The notes beneath the pieces were generated by a model. That model did not search any database and was not told where the DNA came from. It saw nothing but the letters and a program-made list of their open reading frames with translations. This document shows positions 1-9,322 of a stretch of 64,000 nt of DNA, one piece after another. How positions within the stretch are numbered: position 1 is the first letter of the stretch; the number at the start of each line of letters is the position of its first letter. The DNA is from Corynebacterium zhongnanshanii. Its GTDB lineage: Bacteria; Actinomycetota; Actinomycetes; Mycobacteriales; Mycobacteriaceae. The stretch is from assembly GCF_014490575.1 (NCBI RefSeq), contig NZ_CP061033.1, positions 1,178,001 through 1,242,000 on the forward strand, written 5' to 3'. The position numbers were made by a program, and so were the translations under genes.

Positions 1-174
1 TGTCTTGCCCTTATAGGGACGGGTGAAGGACCAGATGGTGGGGCCAAAGCCCACGAAGTAGCGGCGCACGCGCATGCCGGTCATGCGTGCTGCCTGCATG
101 TGACCCAATTCGTGCCAGGCGATGGAGAACATGATCCCCACCGCGAATAGCAGGACTCCTAGTCCAAAAGCCAC
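1..174 (-). CDS. rip1: Site-2 intramembrane metalloprotease Rip1/RseP, N-terminal part only
   Basis: The first 58 codons of a membrane zinc protease run off the left edge of the window. From a GTG start the protein opens with a hydrophobic helix containing HELGH (residues 21-25), the HExxH zinc motif of the M50 family, followed by the typical GFGPTIWSF stretch. Family members cleave membrane-bound anti-sigma factors and other substrates within the bilayer. The start overlaps the 3' end of dxr by 16 bp, so the two are probably translationally coupled; dxr-rip1 is the usual actinobacterial order. The PDZ domain and the second catalytic motif lie outside the window and cannot be checked. Confidence 0.92.
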   Translation of the reverse strand, partial: MAFGLGVLLFAVGIMFSIAWHELGHMQAARMTGMRVRRYFVGFGPTIWSFTRPYKGKT

Positions 175-1343
175 GGTTGCATCCTCTCATGGGCCTTCGT
201 GCGGGCCTCTCGTTCGGCAGCAAGGACGTCCTCAAGGTCGCGCGGTTGCGCCGCGAGGTGGGTGAGGTCGCTCATGACCACCTCGATGGTGTCCACAATG
301 CGGGGGAAGCTCAAGCGCCCGTTCAAGAACTCCACGGCTGCTTCCTCGTTCACCGCGTTGTAGACCGCGGGCATAGTTCCACCGGCGGTTACGGCCTCCC
401 GGGCCACGCGCACGGCCGGGAAGACCTCGTCGTCCAGCGGCTCAAACTCCCACGTGGCAGCCTGCCGGAAATCGAGCTTCGGCTGCGCGTCCGGCACGCG
501 ATCCGGCCAGCCGAGCGCCAGGGAAATCGGGAGCTTCATGGACGGCGGCGAAGCCTGGGCAATCGTCGCACCATCGCAAAACGTCACCATGGAATGAACG
601 ATCGACTGAGGGTGGACCGTCACCTCGATGCGTTCGGCGGGAATGCCAAACAGCAAACTCGCCTCAATTAATTCCAGCCCCTTATTCACCAAGGATGCAG
701 AGTTCAACGTATTCATCTGCCCCATGGACCACGTCGGATGCTGGGCAGCCTGAAGCGGCGTCACAGGCTCCAACTGCTCTCGGGTCCAGCCACGGAACGG
801 ACCGCCTGAGGCCGTCAGCACCAGCGTGTCCACCTCGTCGGCACGTCCGGCCAGCAGGCACTGAGCCATCGCGGAGTGTTCGGAATCCACGGGCACCAGT
901 TGGCCGGGATCTGCGGCGTCGAGCACCAAGTGTCCACCCGCCACCAGCGATTCCTTATTGGCCAGCGCAAGTTTCGCCCGCGTGGCGAGCGTCGCCAGGG
1001 TGGCATCCAGCCCCAGCGAGCCCACCAGCGCGTTTAAAATGACGTCGTTGTCCGTCAGCGTCTCCGCACAGCTCTCCACCAACTGGCGGGCGGAATCCAC
1101 CCCGCGGATCACGTGTCCGTCCAGTTCGGCGTCGATGATGTCCGCAGAACGCTCCGACGCCACCGCCACGTGGTCGGCGGCAAGACCGAACTGGCGCGCT
1201 TGCTCGACCAGCAGCTCGGGCTGGGAGCCTTGCGCGGCGATGCCCACAAGCTCAAAGCGATCAGCGTTGTGTGCAATGACCTCAAGAGCCTGCGTTCCGA
1301 TCGAACCGGTACTTCCAAGAACAACAACTCGTGTCTTATTCAC
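159..1343 (-). CDS. dxr: 1-deoxy-D-xylulose 5-phosphate reductoisomerase
   Basis: Cytosolic enzyme of the MEP isoprenoid pathway, converting DXP to MEP with NADPH and a divalent metal. Visible family marks, in order: GSTGSIG at residues 10-16 (NADPH binding), [18 protein letters not shown] (metal/substrate loop), [26 protein letters not shown] and [11 protein letters not shown]. The GTG start ([10 protein letters not shown]) gives 394 residues, the usual length; the reading frame stays open 47 codons further upstream, but that part has no family similarity. The gene overlaps rip1 downstream and is divergent from the DUF2631 gene. Confidence 0.97.
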   Translation of the reverse strand: MNKTRVVVLGSTGSIGTQALEVIAHNADRFELVGIAAQGSQPELLVEQARQFGLAADHVAVASERSADIIDAELDGHVIRGVDSARQLVESCAETLTDNDVILNALVGSLGLDATLATLATRAKLALANKESLVAGGHLVLDAADPGQLVPVDSEHSAMAQCLLAGRADEVDTLVLTASGGPFRGWTREQLEPVTPLQAAQHPTWSMGQMNTLNSASLVNKGLELIEASLLFGIPAERIEVTVHPQSIVHSMVTFCDGATIAQASPPSMKLPISLALGWPDRVPDAQPKLDFRQAATWEFEPLDDEVFPAVRVAREAVTAGGTMPAVYNAVNEEAAVEFLNGRLSFPRIVDTIEVVMSDLTHLAAQPRDLEDVLAAEREARTKAHERMQPWLLD

Positions 1344-1384
1344 GTCAGCTAGTCTAGCCTCACCCCAAAAATCACACCTAAATT

Positions 1385-1397
1385 CGGGACTGTCCCG
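1385..1397. promoter_or_regulatory. 13-bp palindrome between dxr and the DUF2631 gene
   Basis: CGGGAC-T-GTCCCG is a perfect odd palindrome inside the 127-bp divergent intergenic region. A TAGAAT element at 1444-1449 is a plausible -10 for the rightward gene. The palindrome could be an operator, but no regulator is known for it and chance occurrence in high-GC DNA is possible. Confidence 0.3.
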
Positions 1398-1470
1398 GCG
1401 ATGATGCGCTATTTTCAGCAGATCTATGACAAAATGGCGGGGATAGAATTTTTTGACATCAGGAGGAATC

Positions 1471-1857
1471 GTGGCGTCCCACAAGAAGGAAGCTGAAGTT
1501 CACAACGGCGTCTCGACCGACGACGTGCCAAGCGCAGCCTGGGGCTGGAGCGCGCTGTCCACTCGAGCAATGGCAACCGCAGGTATCTGCGGTGGCCTGT
1601 TCCTGCTGGCCATGTTGTTCGGTAACCACCACGGCAACGTTGAGAACATCTACCTCATCGTCCTGGCCGTTGTGTGCTTCATTGGAACCACCATCATGGT
1701 GACCGGCCTTCCAGGTAAGCAGTCCACTCGCCTGCACGCGAACAACAAGCCAGTGGGTCACATCGAGCCTAACTGGAGCGCTGACCAGAAGAACCTCACC
1801 GGAGCCTACGCGGACCTCTCCGATGAAGAGCTGCTGGCTCTGAACATCAAGAAGTAG
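1471..1857 (+). CDS. DUF2631 family small membrane protein
   Basis: 128-residue protein started by GTG behind a strong AGGAGG ribosome site at 1461-1466. It has a polar N-terminus (about 1-30), two hydrophobic helices (about 34-52 and 60-80) separated by a short histidine-containing loop, and a polar C-terminus ending in two lysines. The pattern matches DUF2631 proteins found next to dxr/rip1 in mycobacteria and corynebacteria. Function is unknown. A strong shared hairpin terminator follows within 12 bp of the stop codon. Confidence 0.85.
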   Translation: MASHKKEAEVHNGVSTDDVPSAAWGWSALSTRAMATAGICGGLFLLAMLFGNHHGNVENIYLIVLAVVCFIGTTIMVTGLPGKQSTRLHANNKPVGHIEPNWSADQKNLTGAYADLSDEELLALNIKK

Positions 1858-1868
1858 TACCACTTCTT

Positions 1869-1900
1869 AAAAAGACCGCCGTTGATCGGCGGTCTTTTTT
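1869..1900. terminator. Bidirectional intrinsic terminator
   Basis: Stem AAAAAGACCGCC / GGCGGTCTTTTT with a short GTTGATC-type loop and T-runs on both strands. It sits between the converging DUF2631 and rlmN genes and can stop transcription from either side. Confidence 0.9.
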
Positions 1901-1901
1901 A

Positions 1902-3014
1902 TTATCGTTCCTCGGCGGCGAGCTGCCCACACGCAGCCGCGATTTCCTGCCCCTTGGTATCGCGGACGGTACACGCCACCCCTTGGGCCTCCACCAGGCG
2001 CACGAACTCATCCTGACGCTCCTTCGGGGACGCATCCCACTTGGAGCCCGGCGTGGGGTTCAGCGGAATCACATTGACGTGCACCTGGTTGCCCAGGGCA
2101 CCACGCAGCTTCTTGCCCAACAGCTCGGCACGCCACGGCTGGTCGTTCATGTCGCGGATCAGGGCGTACTCGATGGACACCCGGCGGCCGGATTTATCCG
2201 CGTAGTAACGGGCGGCGTCCAGCACCTCGGCCACAGACCACCGATTGTTGACGGGAACCAGCTCGTCGCGAAGTTCGTCGTCGGGGGTATGGAGGGACAC
2301 GGCCAGGCGGCACTTCATGTCCTCATCCGCCAGCTTCCGGATCGCCGGTGCCAGGCCCACGGTGGAGACGGTGATGTTGCGTTGGGAGATGCCAAAGCCC
2401 TCCGGAGCGGGCGAGGTGATCTTGCGGATGGTCTCCACCACGCGCTTGTAGTTCGCCAGAGGCTCGCCCATGCCCATGAACACGATGTTGGACAGGCGGC
2501 CCGGGCCACCGCTGACTTCACCGTCTCGCATGGCCACGGCGGCGTAGCGGGCCTGCTCGACCATCTCCCCCACCGACAGGTTACGATCCAGCCCTCCCTG
2601 GCCCGTGGCGCAGAAAGGGCAGGCCATGCCACAGCCGGCCTGGGAGGAGATGCACAAAGTGGCGCGGTCCGGGTAGCGCATGAGCACGGACTCCAGCATG
2701 GTGCCGTCGTGAAGGCGCCACAGGGTTTTGCGGGTCTCGCCATCGTCGGTATTCAGAGAACGCACCGGGTGCATCAGATCGGGAAACAGCGCCTCCTTAA
2801 CGGATTCCCTCTTCGCCTCTGGCAGGTCCGTCATGCTGAGGGGATCGCCTTGGAGGCGGCCATAATATTGGCGAATGATCTGATCCGCGCGGAACTTGGG
2901 CAGGCCTAGGTCCTGAACGCGAGTTTGGATGTCCTCGCGGTGAAGATCAGCGAGATGTACAGGTGGCATCCCGCGCTTGGGAGCGGAAAATTGAAGCGTT
3001 ACTGGTGTACCCAT
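1902..3014 (-). CDS. rlmN: Dual-specificity 23S rRNA A2503 / tRNA A37 C2-methyltransferase
   Basis: Radical-SAM methyltransferase acting on 23S rRNA and tRNA. The CxxxCxxC cluster motif is visible as CGMACPFC at about residues 128-135, preceded by the [11 protein letters not shown] stretch whose cysteine is conserved in the family, and the C-terminal catalytic cysteine appears in AAACGQL near the end. The length of 370 residues is normal. I chose the ATG at 3014; a TTG four codons upstream and an internal ATG fifteen codons downstream are alternatives. The gene stands alone between a shared terminator and the divergent lapA-like gene. Confidence 0.95.
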   Translation of the reverse strand: MGTPVTLQFSAPKRGMPPVHLADLHREDIQTRVQDLGLPKFRADQIIRQYYGRLQGDPLSMTDLPEAKRESVKEALFPDLMHPVRSLNTDDGETRKTLWRLHDGTMLESVLMRYPDRATLCISSQAGCGMACPFCATGQGGLDRNLSVGEMVEQARYAAVAMRDGEVSGGPGRLSNIVFMGMGEPLANYKRVVETIRKITSPAPEGFGISQRNITVSTVGLAPAIRKLADEDMKCRLAVSLHTPDDELRDELVPVNNRWSVAEVLDAARYYADKSGRRVSIEYALIRDMNDQPWRAELLGKKLRGALGNQVHVNVIPLNPTPGSKWDASPKERQDEFVRLVEAQGVACTVRDTKGQEIAAACGQLAAEER

Positions 3015-3083
3015 GATGGTGCCCAATAGTACATGGCTGAGGGTGGCACAGGGGAATTAAGAAATTATGGTTGAATAGGTCTC

Positions 3084-3455
3084 ATGACGAATCAACATCC
3101 TCAACCGAATGAGTCCACTGATCCTTTCGCAGAGTTTCCTCAGGAGACGACACCGGTGGACACCCCCTCGTTCGAGCCTCAGGAGACCCCTGTTCAGGAA
3201 ACCACCCCTGAGGTGGAACGGACGATCGCGGGAAGCACCTGGGTTGCCCTGATCCTGGGCATCTTCCTGCTCATCGTGCTGCTGGTATTCATCCTTCAGA
3301 ACCAACAGAGCGCGCAGATCACCTTCTTCGCCTGGAACCTCAACTTCCCCATTGGCGTGGGTATGCTGCTGGCCGCCATTATCGGCGCATTGGTGATGGC
3401 TCTGGTGGGCGGCGTGCGCATCATGCAATTGCGACGCCAAGTCACCCGTCGCTAG
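3084..3455 (+). CDS. LapA-domain (DUF1049) small membrane protein
   Basis: 123 residues. The N-terminal half (1-48) is acidic and rich in Pro, Thr and Gln with repeated QETP motifs, and is probably disordered. Two transmembrane helices follow (about 50-70 and 85-108), the first ending in the LQNQQSAQITFFAWNLNFPIG signature region of the lipopolysaccharide-assembly-protein-A domain, then a basic tail (RRQVTRR). The domain occurs widely in bacteria without LPS, so an envelope role is likely but unspecified. Its stop codon interlocks with that of cdsA in the shared bases CTAG. Confidence 0.75.
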   Translation: MTNQHPQPNESTDPFAEFPQETTPVDTPSFEPQETPVQETTPEVERTIAGSTWVALILGIFLLIVLLVFILQNQQSAQITFFAWNLNFPIGVGMLLAAIIGALVMALVGGVRIMQLRRQVTRR

Positions 3456-4303
3456 ACGGAGCTGATGATATTCAGCACCACCCAGGTCACCATTGCGGCG
3501 GGCAGCAGACCATCCATGCGGTCCATCAGCCCGCCGTGTCCTGGCAGCATGTGAGACATGTCTTTGAGCTTTAAGTCTCGCTTGAACTGCGATTCCACCA
3601 AATCGCCGAGCGTGGCGCAGATCGCCAGGCCAATGCCGAGGAGAATCCCGATCCAGAACGGAGCCTCGAGGAGGAACACCACGCACAACGTTCCCGCCAC
3701 CATGGAGGTGACGATGGAACCGGCGAAGCCCTCCCAGGACTTCTTGGGACTCACGGCCGGAGCCATCGGGTGGGAGCCGAAGAACACGCCGAAGGCGTAG
3801 CCTCCCACGTCGGAGGCCACCACACAGATCATGAACGTGAGGATAAACATCACGCCATCTGCGCTGTCGTTTTCCATCCGGGACAGCATCGCCGCAAACG
3901 TGGCAAACAGCGGAATCCACGTCATGATGAACGTTCCCACAGCCACATCGCGCACGTAATTGTGCGGGGGCGAGTTACGCCCGTAATGGAACAGCCTCGT
4001 CACCATCAGCACCAGCACGCTGGTGACATAGCCCGCGATGAGCCCGGAGGTACCGAAGGGCAAGGAGAGCCACAGCATCGCCTGGCCACCGAGGACGCAC
4101 ACCAGGAGGTTCACCACATAGCCGGCCTCCAGCAGGCGGCGCCACACTTCATATGTGGCAAGCCCCACCGCAATGGCCACCAAGGGGTACCACGCGATGG
4201 GGTTCATCAGGGATGCGATGACCAGCGCGCCGAGGAGAACTCCCACGCCGATCGCTTGTTTCAGATTACGACCGGCGCCATTTTTTGGCTTTGGAGCAGC
4301 CAT
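3452..4303 (-). CDS. cdsA: Phosphatidate cytidylyltransferase (CDP-diacylglycerol synthase)
   Basis: Integral membrane enzyme making CDP-diacylglycerol from phosphatidic acid and CTP, the precursor of PI, PG and cardiolipin. The 283-residue protein is mostly hydrophobic helices after a basic N-terminus. The family signature is clear near the C-terminus: SQFKRDLKLKD, then PGHGGLMDRMD (about residues 255-266), including the metal-binding aspartates. It lies 10 bp downstream of frr in the usual pyrH-frr-cdsA transcription unit. Confidence 0.95.
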   Translation of the reverse strand: MAAPKPKNGAGRNLKQAIGVGVLLGALVIASLMNPIAWYPLVAIAVGLATYEVWRRLLEAGYVVNLLVCVLGGQAMLWLSLPFGTSGLIAGYVTSVLVLMVTRLFHYGRNSPPHNYVRDVAVGTFIMTWIPLFATFAAMLSRMENDSADGVMFILTFMICVVASDVGGYAFGVFFGSHPMAPAVSPKKSWEGFAGSIVTSMVAGTLCVVFLLEAPFWIGILLGIGLAICATLGDLVESQFKRDLKLKDMSHMLPGHGGLMDRMDGLLPAAMVTWVVLNIISSV

Positions 4304-4313
4304 CGGTCCTCGT

Positions 4314-4871
4314 TTAGACTTCCATCAATTCGGATTCTTTGTTGGACACAAGGGCATCCACCTGGGTGACGTAGTTGTGCGTGACCTTCTCGAGCTCCTT
4401 CTCAGCGGCTTTCACCTCGTCCTCGCCCGCTTCGCCATCCTTCTGAATCTTTCCGAGCTGTTCCATGCCCTTGCGGCGGATGTTGCGGATCGCGATCTTC
4501 GCGTCCTCGCCCTTGGACTTCGCCATCTTCACGAGCTCGCGGCGTCGCTCCTCGGTCAGCTGCGGGATGGTGACACGCAGAACCTGACCGTCGTTCGTGG
4601 GGTTCACGCCCAGGTCCGAGTTGCGGATCGCGTTTTCGATATCGTTCATCAGGCTCTGCTCATATGGCTTGATGAGCAGCATGCGTGGCTCGGGAACGCT
4701 GATGGTGGCCATCTGGGTGATGGGGGTCAGCGCGCCGTAGTATTCAGCCATCACGCCGTTGAACATCGCCGGGTTGGCACGGCCGGTGCGGATGGTGGTG
4801 AGGTCCTCGCGAGCGTGCTCAACGGAGCTGGTCATGCGCTCTTCGGAGTCCAGAAGAATATCGTCAATCAT
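4314..4871 (-). CDS. frr: Ribosome recycling factor
   Basis: Splits post-termination ribosomes together with EF-G. The 185-residue length from the ATG at 4871 ([13 protein letters not shown]) is the family standard. Recognisable segments are [12 protein letters not shown] near residue 30 and the C-terminal helix with [20 protein letters not shown]. The frame stays open 12 codons upstream, but that extension has no family match and would overlap the pyrH 3' end. It is the middle gene of the pyrH-frr-cdsA unit, 22 bp after pyrH. Confidence 0.97.
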   Translation of the reverse strand: MIDDILLDSEERMTSSVEHAREDLTTIRTGRANPAMFNGVMAEYYGALTPITQMATISVPEPRMLLIKPYEQSLMNDIENAIRNSDLGVNPTNDGQVLRVTIPQLTEERRRELVKMAKSKGEDAKIAIRNIRRKGMEQLGKIQKDGEAGEDEVKAAEKELEKVTHNYVTQVDALVSNKESELMEV

Positions 4872-4893
4872 GGTTACTAACCTACCAGGAGCG

Positions 4894-5661
4894 TTATGCG
4901 GTGCCATCGTTGGACTGCACCAGGGTTCCCACCTGCTCGCCGGAGACAGCGCGGGCGATGTTGCCGTCGGTCAGCAGGTTGAACACCAGGATGGGCATGT
5001 TGTTGTCCATGCACAGGGAGAAAGCGGTGGCGTCGGCCACCTTGAGGCCGCGTTCGATCACTTCCCGAGGGGTGATGTCGTGGAACATGGTGGCATCCGG
5101 GTTGGTGCGTGGGTCATCGTCGTACACGCCGTCAACGGCCTTGGCCATGAGGAGAACCTCGCAGCCGATTTCCAGGGCACGCTGGGCGGCGGTGGTGTCC
5201 GTGGAGAAGTACGGCATGCCCATGCCCGCACCGAAGATGACCACGCGGCCCTTCTCCAGGTGACGGTCGGCGCGCAGCGGAAGGTACGGCTCGGCCACCT
5301 GGGTCATCTGGATGGCGGTCTGCACGCGGCAGTCCACGCCCTCCTGCTGGAGGAAGTCCTGGAGCGCCAGGCAGTTCATGACCGTGCCAAGCATGCCCAT
5401 GTAGTCAGAGCGGGAGCGGTCCAGGCCGCGCTGCTGCAGCTGCGCGCCGCGGAAGAAATTACCTCCGCCGATGACGATGGCCACCTCTACCCCGGACTTG
5501 GATACCTCGGCGACCTGGCGGGCGATGTTTTGCACCACGTCGGGGTCGATGCCCACCTTGCCGCCGCCGAACATTTCACCGCCGAGCTTCAGCATCACGC
5601 GCTTGTATCCAGCGCGCTGTTGTTCCTGTCCCTGTGCATTGTCGCCTACGGTGCTGCTCAC
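4894..5661 (-). CDS. pyrH: UMP kinase
   Basis: Hexameric kinase phosphorylating UMP to UDP for pyrimidine nucleotide synthesis. Visible motifs are [15 protein letters not shown] (phosphate-binding loop), [10 protein letters not shown], the [11 protein letters not shown] segment and DPRTNPDA. The GTG start at 5661 is preceded by AAAGGAG at a suitable distance and gives 255 residues; the frame is open further upstream, but that stretch lacks family similarity. First gene of pyrH-frr-cdsA, separated from tsf by a terminator. Confidence 0.96.
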   Translation of the reverse strand: MSSTVGDNAQGQEQQRAGYKRVMLKLGGEMFGGGKVGIDPDVVQNIARQVAEVSKSGVEVAIVIGGGNFFRGAQLQQRGLDRSRSDYMGMLGTVMNCLALQDFLQQEGVDCRVQTAIQMTQVAEPYLPLRADRHLEKGRVVIFGAGMGMPYFSTDTTAAQRALEIGCEVLLMAKAVDGVYDDDPRTNPDATMFHDITPREVIERGLKVADATAFSLCMDNNMPILVFNLLTDGNIARAVSGEQVGTLVQSNDGTA

Positions 5662-5730
5662 GGTGCTCCTTTGGATCGGATATGGATGGGGTTCACTTGA
5701 TCGCCCTACATCATACATCCGAAGATATAA

Positions 5731-5764
5731 GAAAACCCGAACCTGCACGTAGCAGGTTCGGGTT
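5731..5764 (-). terminator. Intrinsic terminator of the rpsB-tsf operon
   Basis: Arms AACCCGAACCTGC and GCAGGTTCGGGTT (13 bp, perfect) around a 5-nt loop. On the minus strand the stem is followed by TTTTCTTAT. It lies 20 bp beyond the tsf stop codon. Confidence 0.92.
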
Positions 5765-5784
5765 CACGCGGTGAGCTGGACCTC

Positions 5785-6603
5785 TTAGGCCTGGCCAACC
5801 TCGTAACGGACGAAGCCGGTCAGGGTGATACCAGCTTCCTCGGTCACCTGTGCAACGGTCTTCTTGGACTCGGTCACGGATGGCTGCTCGAGCAGGCAGG
5901 CATCCTTGAAGAAGCCCTTCAGACGGCCTTCGGTGATCTTTGGCAGGGCGGCCTCTGGCTTGCCCTCTTCGCGTGCGGTTGCTTCTGCGATCTCGCGCTC
6001 CTTGGCAACGATCTCCTCAGGAACATCCTCGGAAGACAGGTACTTAGCCTTCAGAGCGGCAACCTGCATTGCGGCGCCCTTGGCAGCTGCGGCGTCGTCA
6101 CCGGTGTAGGTCACGAGCACGCCCACTGCTGGTGGCAGGTCAGCGGAACGGTGGTGCAGGTACACAGCAACGTTGTCACCCTCAACGGTCACAGCGCGCT
6201 TCAGCTCCAGCTTCTCACCGATCTTTGCGGACAGCTGCTGCAGAGCGTCTGCAGCGGACTGGCCGTCGACCTCAACGGCCTCGAGCTCTTCGCGGGAGTT
6301 TGCCTTAGCGGCGGCAGCAGCTTCAGCAACCTTGTTGGCGAAGTCAATGAACTCTTGGTTCTTGGCCACGAAGTCGGTCTCAGCGTTGACCTCGATCATG
6401 GTGTTGCCGGATACGGCGATCAGGCCCTCGGATGCGGAGCGCTCTGCGCGCTTTCCGACGTCCTTGGCGCCCTTGATGCGCAGGATCTCGATGGCCTTGT
6501 CGAAGTCGCCTTCGGCCTCCTCGAGAGCCTTCTTGCAGTCCATCATTCCGGACCCGGTGATCTCACGCAGCTTCTTTACGTCTGCGGCGGTGTAGTTCGC
6601 CAT
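5785..6603 (-). CDS. tsf: Translation elongation factor Ts
   Basis: Nucleotide exchange factor for EF-Tu. The 272-residue protein begins with the classic [20 protein letters not shown] and continues with [12 protein letters not shown] (UBA-like N-domain). The core contains ETDFVAKN, a diagnostic EF-Ts motif, and the dimerisation region follows. Co-transcribed 63 bp after rpsB, with a strong terminator behind it. Confidence 0.98.
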   Translation of the reverse strand: MANYTAADVKKLREITGSGMMDCKKALEEAEGDFDKAIEILRIKGAKDVGKRAERSASEGLIAVSGNTMIEVNAETDFVAKNQEFIDFANKVAEAAAAAKANSREELEAVEVDGQSAADALQQLSAKIGEKLELKRAVTVEGDNVAVYLHHRSADLPPAVGVLVTYTGDDAAAAKGAAMQVAALKAKYLSSEDVPEEIVAKEREIAEATAREEGKPEAALPKITEGRLKGFFKDACLLEQPSVTESKKTVAQVTEEAGITLTGFVRYEVGQA

Positions 6604-6666
6604 GGTGGGGCGATCCTCCTCTAGTGTGTGGAAGTGTTGGGTTCGCTCAATAGAGTAGCGCAGGTT

Positions 6667-7455
6667 TTACTCTGCTGCTGGGGTCTCTTCTGCTGGGGCC
6701 TCGGTGGCCTCGGCAGCTGCTGGCTTGTCACCGGCAGCGTCCTTAGCAGCAGCTTCCTGGCGCTCAGCGCGAACCTTGCGGCCCTCCTCCACAGCGGTGG
6801 AGATCACGTTGGACAGCAGCTGAACGGAACCGATGGAGTCATCGTTGCCTGGGATTGGGTAGTTGACAACGTCTGGGTCACAGTTGGTGTCCAGGATGGC
6901 CACAACGGGGATGTTCAGCTTGTGTGCCTCAGCAACCGCGATGTGCTCCTTGTTGGTGTCAACGATCCACAGTGCGGATGGGACCTTGGACATGTTGGAG
7001 ATACCGCCCAGGACGCGCTCCAGCTTGTTGCGCTCGCGGGTCAGCATCAGAACTTCCTTCTTGGTGCGGCCCTTGTAGCCGTCCTCTGCTTCCTCCATTG
7101 CCTGGAGTTCCTTCAGACGGGACAGACGCTTGGCAACGGTCTGGAAGTTGGTCAGCATGCCGCCCAACCAGCGGTGGTTGACGTAGGGCATGCCCACGCG
7201 CTCAGCCTCGGTTGCCACGGCTTCCTGGGCCTGCTTCTTGGTACCTACGAACAGGATGTTGCCGCCGTGGGCAACGGTCTCCTTGACGAACTCGAATGCT
7301 TCGTCGATGTAGGTCAGGGTCTGCTGCAGGTCGATGATGTAGATGCCGTTGCGGTCGGTGAAGATGAAGCGCTTCATCTTTGGGTTCCAACGGCGGGTCT
7401 GGTGACCGAAGTGGACACCAGCGTCGAGCATTTGGCGCAAAGTAACAACAGCCAT
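6667..7455 (-). CDS. rpsB: 30S ribosomal protein S2
   Basis: S2 of the small subunit, 262 residues. Clear signatures are [21 protein letters not shown] at the N-terminus and [15 protein letters not shown] in the middle, with an Ala/Glu-rich tail after about residue 225. Protein conservation fixes the ATG at 7455. No Shine-Dalgarno sequence lies in the 8 nt between the start codon and a strong upstream hairpin, suggesting that initiation is controlled by the leader. It heads the rpsB-tsf operon. Confidence 0.98.
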   Translation of the reverse strand: MAVVTLRQMLDAGVHFGHQTRRWNPKMKRFIFTDRNGIYIIDLQQTLTYIDEAFEFVKETVAHGGNILFVGTKKQAQEAVATEAERVGMPYVNHRWLGGMLTNFQTVAKRLSRLKELQAMEEAEDGYKGRTKKEVLMLTRERNKLERVLGGISNMSKVPSALWIVDTNKEHIAVAEAHKLNIPVVAILDTNCDPDVVNYPIPGNDDSIGSVQLLSNVISTAVEEGRKVRAERQEAAAKDAAGDKPAAAEATEAPAEETPAAE

Positions 7456-7463
7456 GGTGTTAC

Positions 7464-7515
7464 AGGGGCGGCTTCACTCTCGCTGTGGAGGTCGTATGTG
7501 CTCCACGCCGCCCCT
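7464..7515 (-). promoter_or_regulatory. Structured rpsB leader (candidate S2 autoregulatory element)
   Basis: In the transcript, AGGGGCGGC (7515-7507) pairs with GCCGCCCCU (7472-7464), and GUGGAG (7506-7501) pairs with CUCCAC (7490-7485). The two helices stack without a gap on one side and leave a 12-nt bulge on the other and a 10-nt loop. The AUG follows 8 nt after the structure with no visible ribosome site, so the hairpin probably gates translation, as S2 leaders do elsewhere. The fold is read by eye. Confidence 0.6.
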
Positions 7516-7884
7516 TCCTCGCTTTCACAGTTTGGGGGTTTGACGGTTTTCCTGTGACGATTTTTTCGCCACCCTAGTGGGTCTTCTCTTGGGGTGTGGC
7601 TCACCATAGTTGCCCAGAAAAATCTGGGACCGTGCTGGTCAGACATGGAAGAGGTACGAATTACCCACGCGTAGTCAGTAGCCTGTGACCTGCGGTTGCA
7701 TTCGCGGGCAACGTTTCGTGCGGGAAACAGCGCATACTGCTTGCATCAGACTACGCTATAGCCTGCACTTTCTTCAAGTGTGCCCTGCCGTGTCCTGTGA
7801 ATAACGCGCGGAGTTTTCCACAGATTTCGCCGAATAGTGGATGGGGCCTTTACGGGAGGCTCGCGCGTCGTCCACGCTGTGTCC
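7516..7884. other. Non-coding divergent region between rpsB and the LytM-like gene
   Basis: No convincing gene here. Visible elements are a TCACAG/CTGTGA inverted pair (about 7524-7558), a small perfect hairpin CCCAGA-AAAA-TCTGGG (7613-7628), and two DnaA-box-like words in opposite orientation, TGTGAATAA (7796-7804) and TTTTCCACA (7814-7822). The promoters of rpsB and the LytM-like gene must lie in this stretch, but no convincing -35/-10 pair could be fixed. Confidence 0.5.
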
Positions 7885-8394
7885 ATGACTCGTGTATTTT
7901 TCCCACGCCTGCCCGCGCTTATCGCCGTGTGTGCGCTGGCGGTGTTCTTTATTTTTTCTGCCGACGCCCACGGCGCGCCGTCCCCCTTCTCCGCAACCCA
8001 TGCACGGCCCGTGCCCGGTGCTGTGATGAGGCCTGCCGACATTCCAGAGCAGAACTGGATAGCGGGGCACCGTGGCGTCGATTTGGCGGCGCGTCCTGGT
8101 CAGGCGATCCACGCCAGCCGCGGCGGTGTGGTGTACTTCGCTGGCGTGGTCGCGGGCACGCCTGTGGTGTCGGTGATGCACCCCGATGGGCTGCGCACCA
8201 CGTATGAGCCGGTGCGGGCGGGCGTGGCGGCGGGCCAGCGCGTGCGCCGCGGTCAGACGCTGGGGTGGCTGGTGGATGCGGAGCACACGACGCGGGCCTC
8301 GCAGGGGCTGTCCTGGGGCGCGAAGGTGGGTAAGGACACCTACATCGATCCGCTCACGCTGCTGGGTGAACCGACTATCGTGCTGAAGCGCTAG
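7885..8394 (+). CDS. Exported LytM (M23-like) domain protein lacking the HxH zinc motif
   Basis: 169 residues from the ATG at 7885: basic start, hydrophobic signal helix (about 9-26) and probable cleavage near SADAHG. The LytM domain follows. The first ligand pair is present (GHRGVDLAA, H62 and D66), as are the GGVVYFAG and DTYIDPLTLL segments common in this actinobacterial group. At the position of the final HxH/CLHWG motif the protein has GLSWG (141-145), so both histidine positions are lost. It may bind or regulate peptidoglycan enzymes rather than cut. This gene normally sits next to rpsB; it ends 3 bp from the convergent xerC stop. Confidence 0.8.
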   Translation: MTRVFFPRLPALIAVCALAVFFIFSADAHGAPSPFSATHARPVPGAVMRPADIPEQNWIAGHRGVDLAARPGQAIHASRGGVVYFAGVVAGTPVVSVMHPDGLRTTYEPVRAGVAAGQRVRRGQTLGWLVDAEHTTRASQGLSWGAKVGKDTYIDPLTLLGEPTIVLKR

Positions 8395-8397
8395 CGC

Positions 8398-9312
8398 CTA
8401 GTGCCCGGAGCGAGGGTGGGCCTGCCGGAACACGGCCTGGAGACGCTCGGTGCCGACGTGGGTGTAGATCTGTGTGGTCGCCATCGACGAGTGACCCAGG
8501 ATTTCCTGCACGGCGCGCAGGTCCGCGCCGCCCTCCAGGATGGCGGTGGCGGCGGAGTGCCGCAGGCCGTGGGGTGAGAGCGTGGGTCCGCTGTCCGACA
8601 GGCTGGTGAGTTCGCGGACAACGCTGCGGACTTGGCGCTGGTCGATCCGTCCTCCGCGCACGCCCAGGAAGAGGGCTGCGCCGGACTTCGAGTCCACGTG
8701 GAACTCCCGGCGAACGTCGAGCCATCGGGTCAGGGCTTCTGCGGCGGCCGTGCCGAAGGGAACCACGCGGGTTTTGTTGCCTTTACCGGTCACGCGCAAC
8801 AGGCGTTGGGAGAGGTCGCAGTCGTCGATGTCCGCACCCACCAGTTCGGACACACGGATGCCGGTGGAAAAGAGCAGTTCCAGCATGGCGCGATCGCGGT
8901 GGAACGTGGCGGGGGCTTCTGGGTCGCGGGCGCGTTCGGAGAGCTCGTCGAGCAGGTCGGTTGCCTGGTGTGTGCGCAGCACGCGCGGGAGGACTCGTTG
9001 GGCTTTGGGAGCTTTGAGGCTCGCGATGGGGTTGGCCGGGAGCCACTGTTTGTGGGCAAGGAAGCTCCCGAAGCCTTTCATGGAGCTCACGAGCCGGGCG
9101 ATGGTGGCGCGGCTAGCGCCACCATCGACGGCGTAGCCGAGGCAGTCCCTCGCGTGATCCAGGGTGTAGTCCTCGAGGCTATCTAGCCCCTCGACCACGG
9201 CGGTGAGATCCTTGCGGTAGGCAGTGATCGTATTCTCGCTGCGGCCCACCACGTAGCGCAGGTGCTCTTCGTAGAGCTGCACTGCCTCCTGGGGACTGGG
9301 GATCTGGGCCAT
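8398..9312 (-). CDS. xerC: Tyrosine recombinase XerC
   Basis: Site-specific recombinase resolving chromosome dimers at dif. 304 residues with an N-terminal SAM-like core-binding domain (about 5-90) and a C-terminal catalytic domain. The catalytic residues are all visible in order: Arg in STGIRVSE, Lys in GKGNKTR, His and Arg in SPHGLRHS, His in LGHSS and the nucleophile Tyr in TQIYTHV. The ATG at 9312 is chosen; a TTG three codons upstream is possible. It is the last gene of the yraN-comM-dprA-xerC run. Confidence 0.95.
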   Translation of the reverse strand: MAQIPSPQEAVQLYEEHLRYVVGRSENTITAYRKDLTAVVEGLDSLEDYTLDHARDCLGYAVDGGASRATIARLVSSMKGFGSFLAHKQWLPANPIASLKAPKAQRVLPRVLRTHQATDLLDELSERARDPEAPATFHRDRAMLELLFSTGIRVSELVGADIDDCDLSQRLLRVTGKGNKTRVVPFGTAAAEALTRWLDVRREFHVDSKSGAALFLGVRGGRIDQRQVRSVVRELTSLSDSGPTLSPHGLRHSAATAILEGGADLRAVQEILGHSSMATTQIYTHVGTERLQAVFRQAHPRSGH

Positions 9313-9322
9313 GCCCCTCAAG

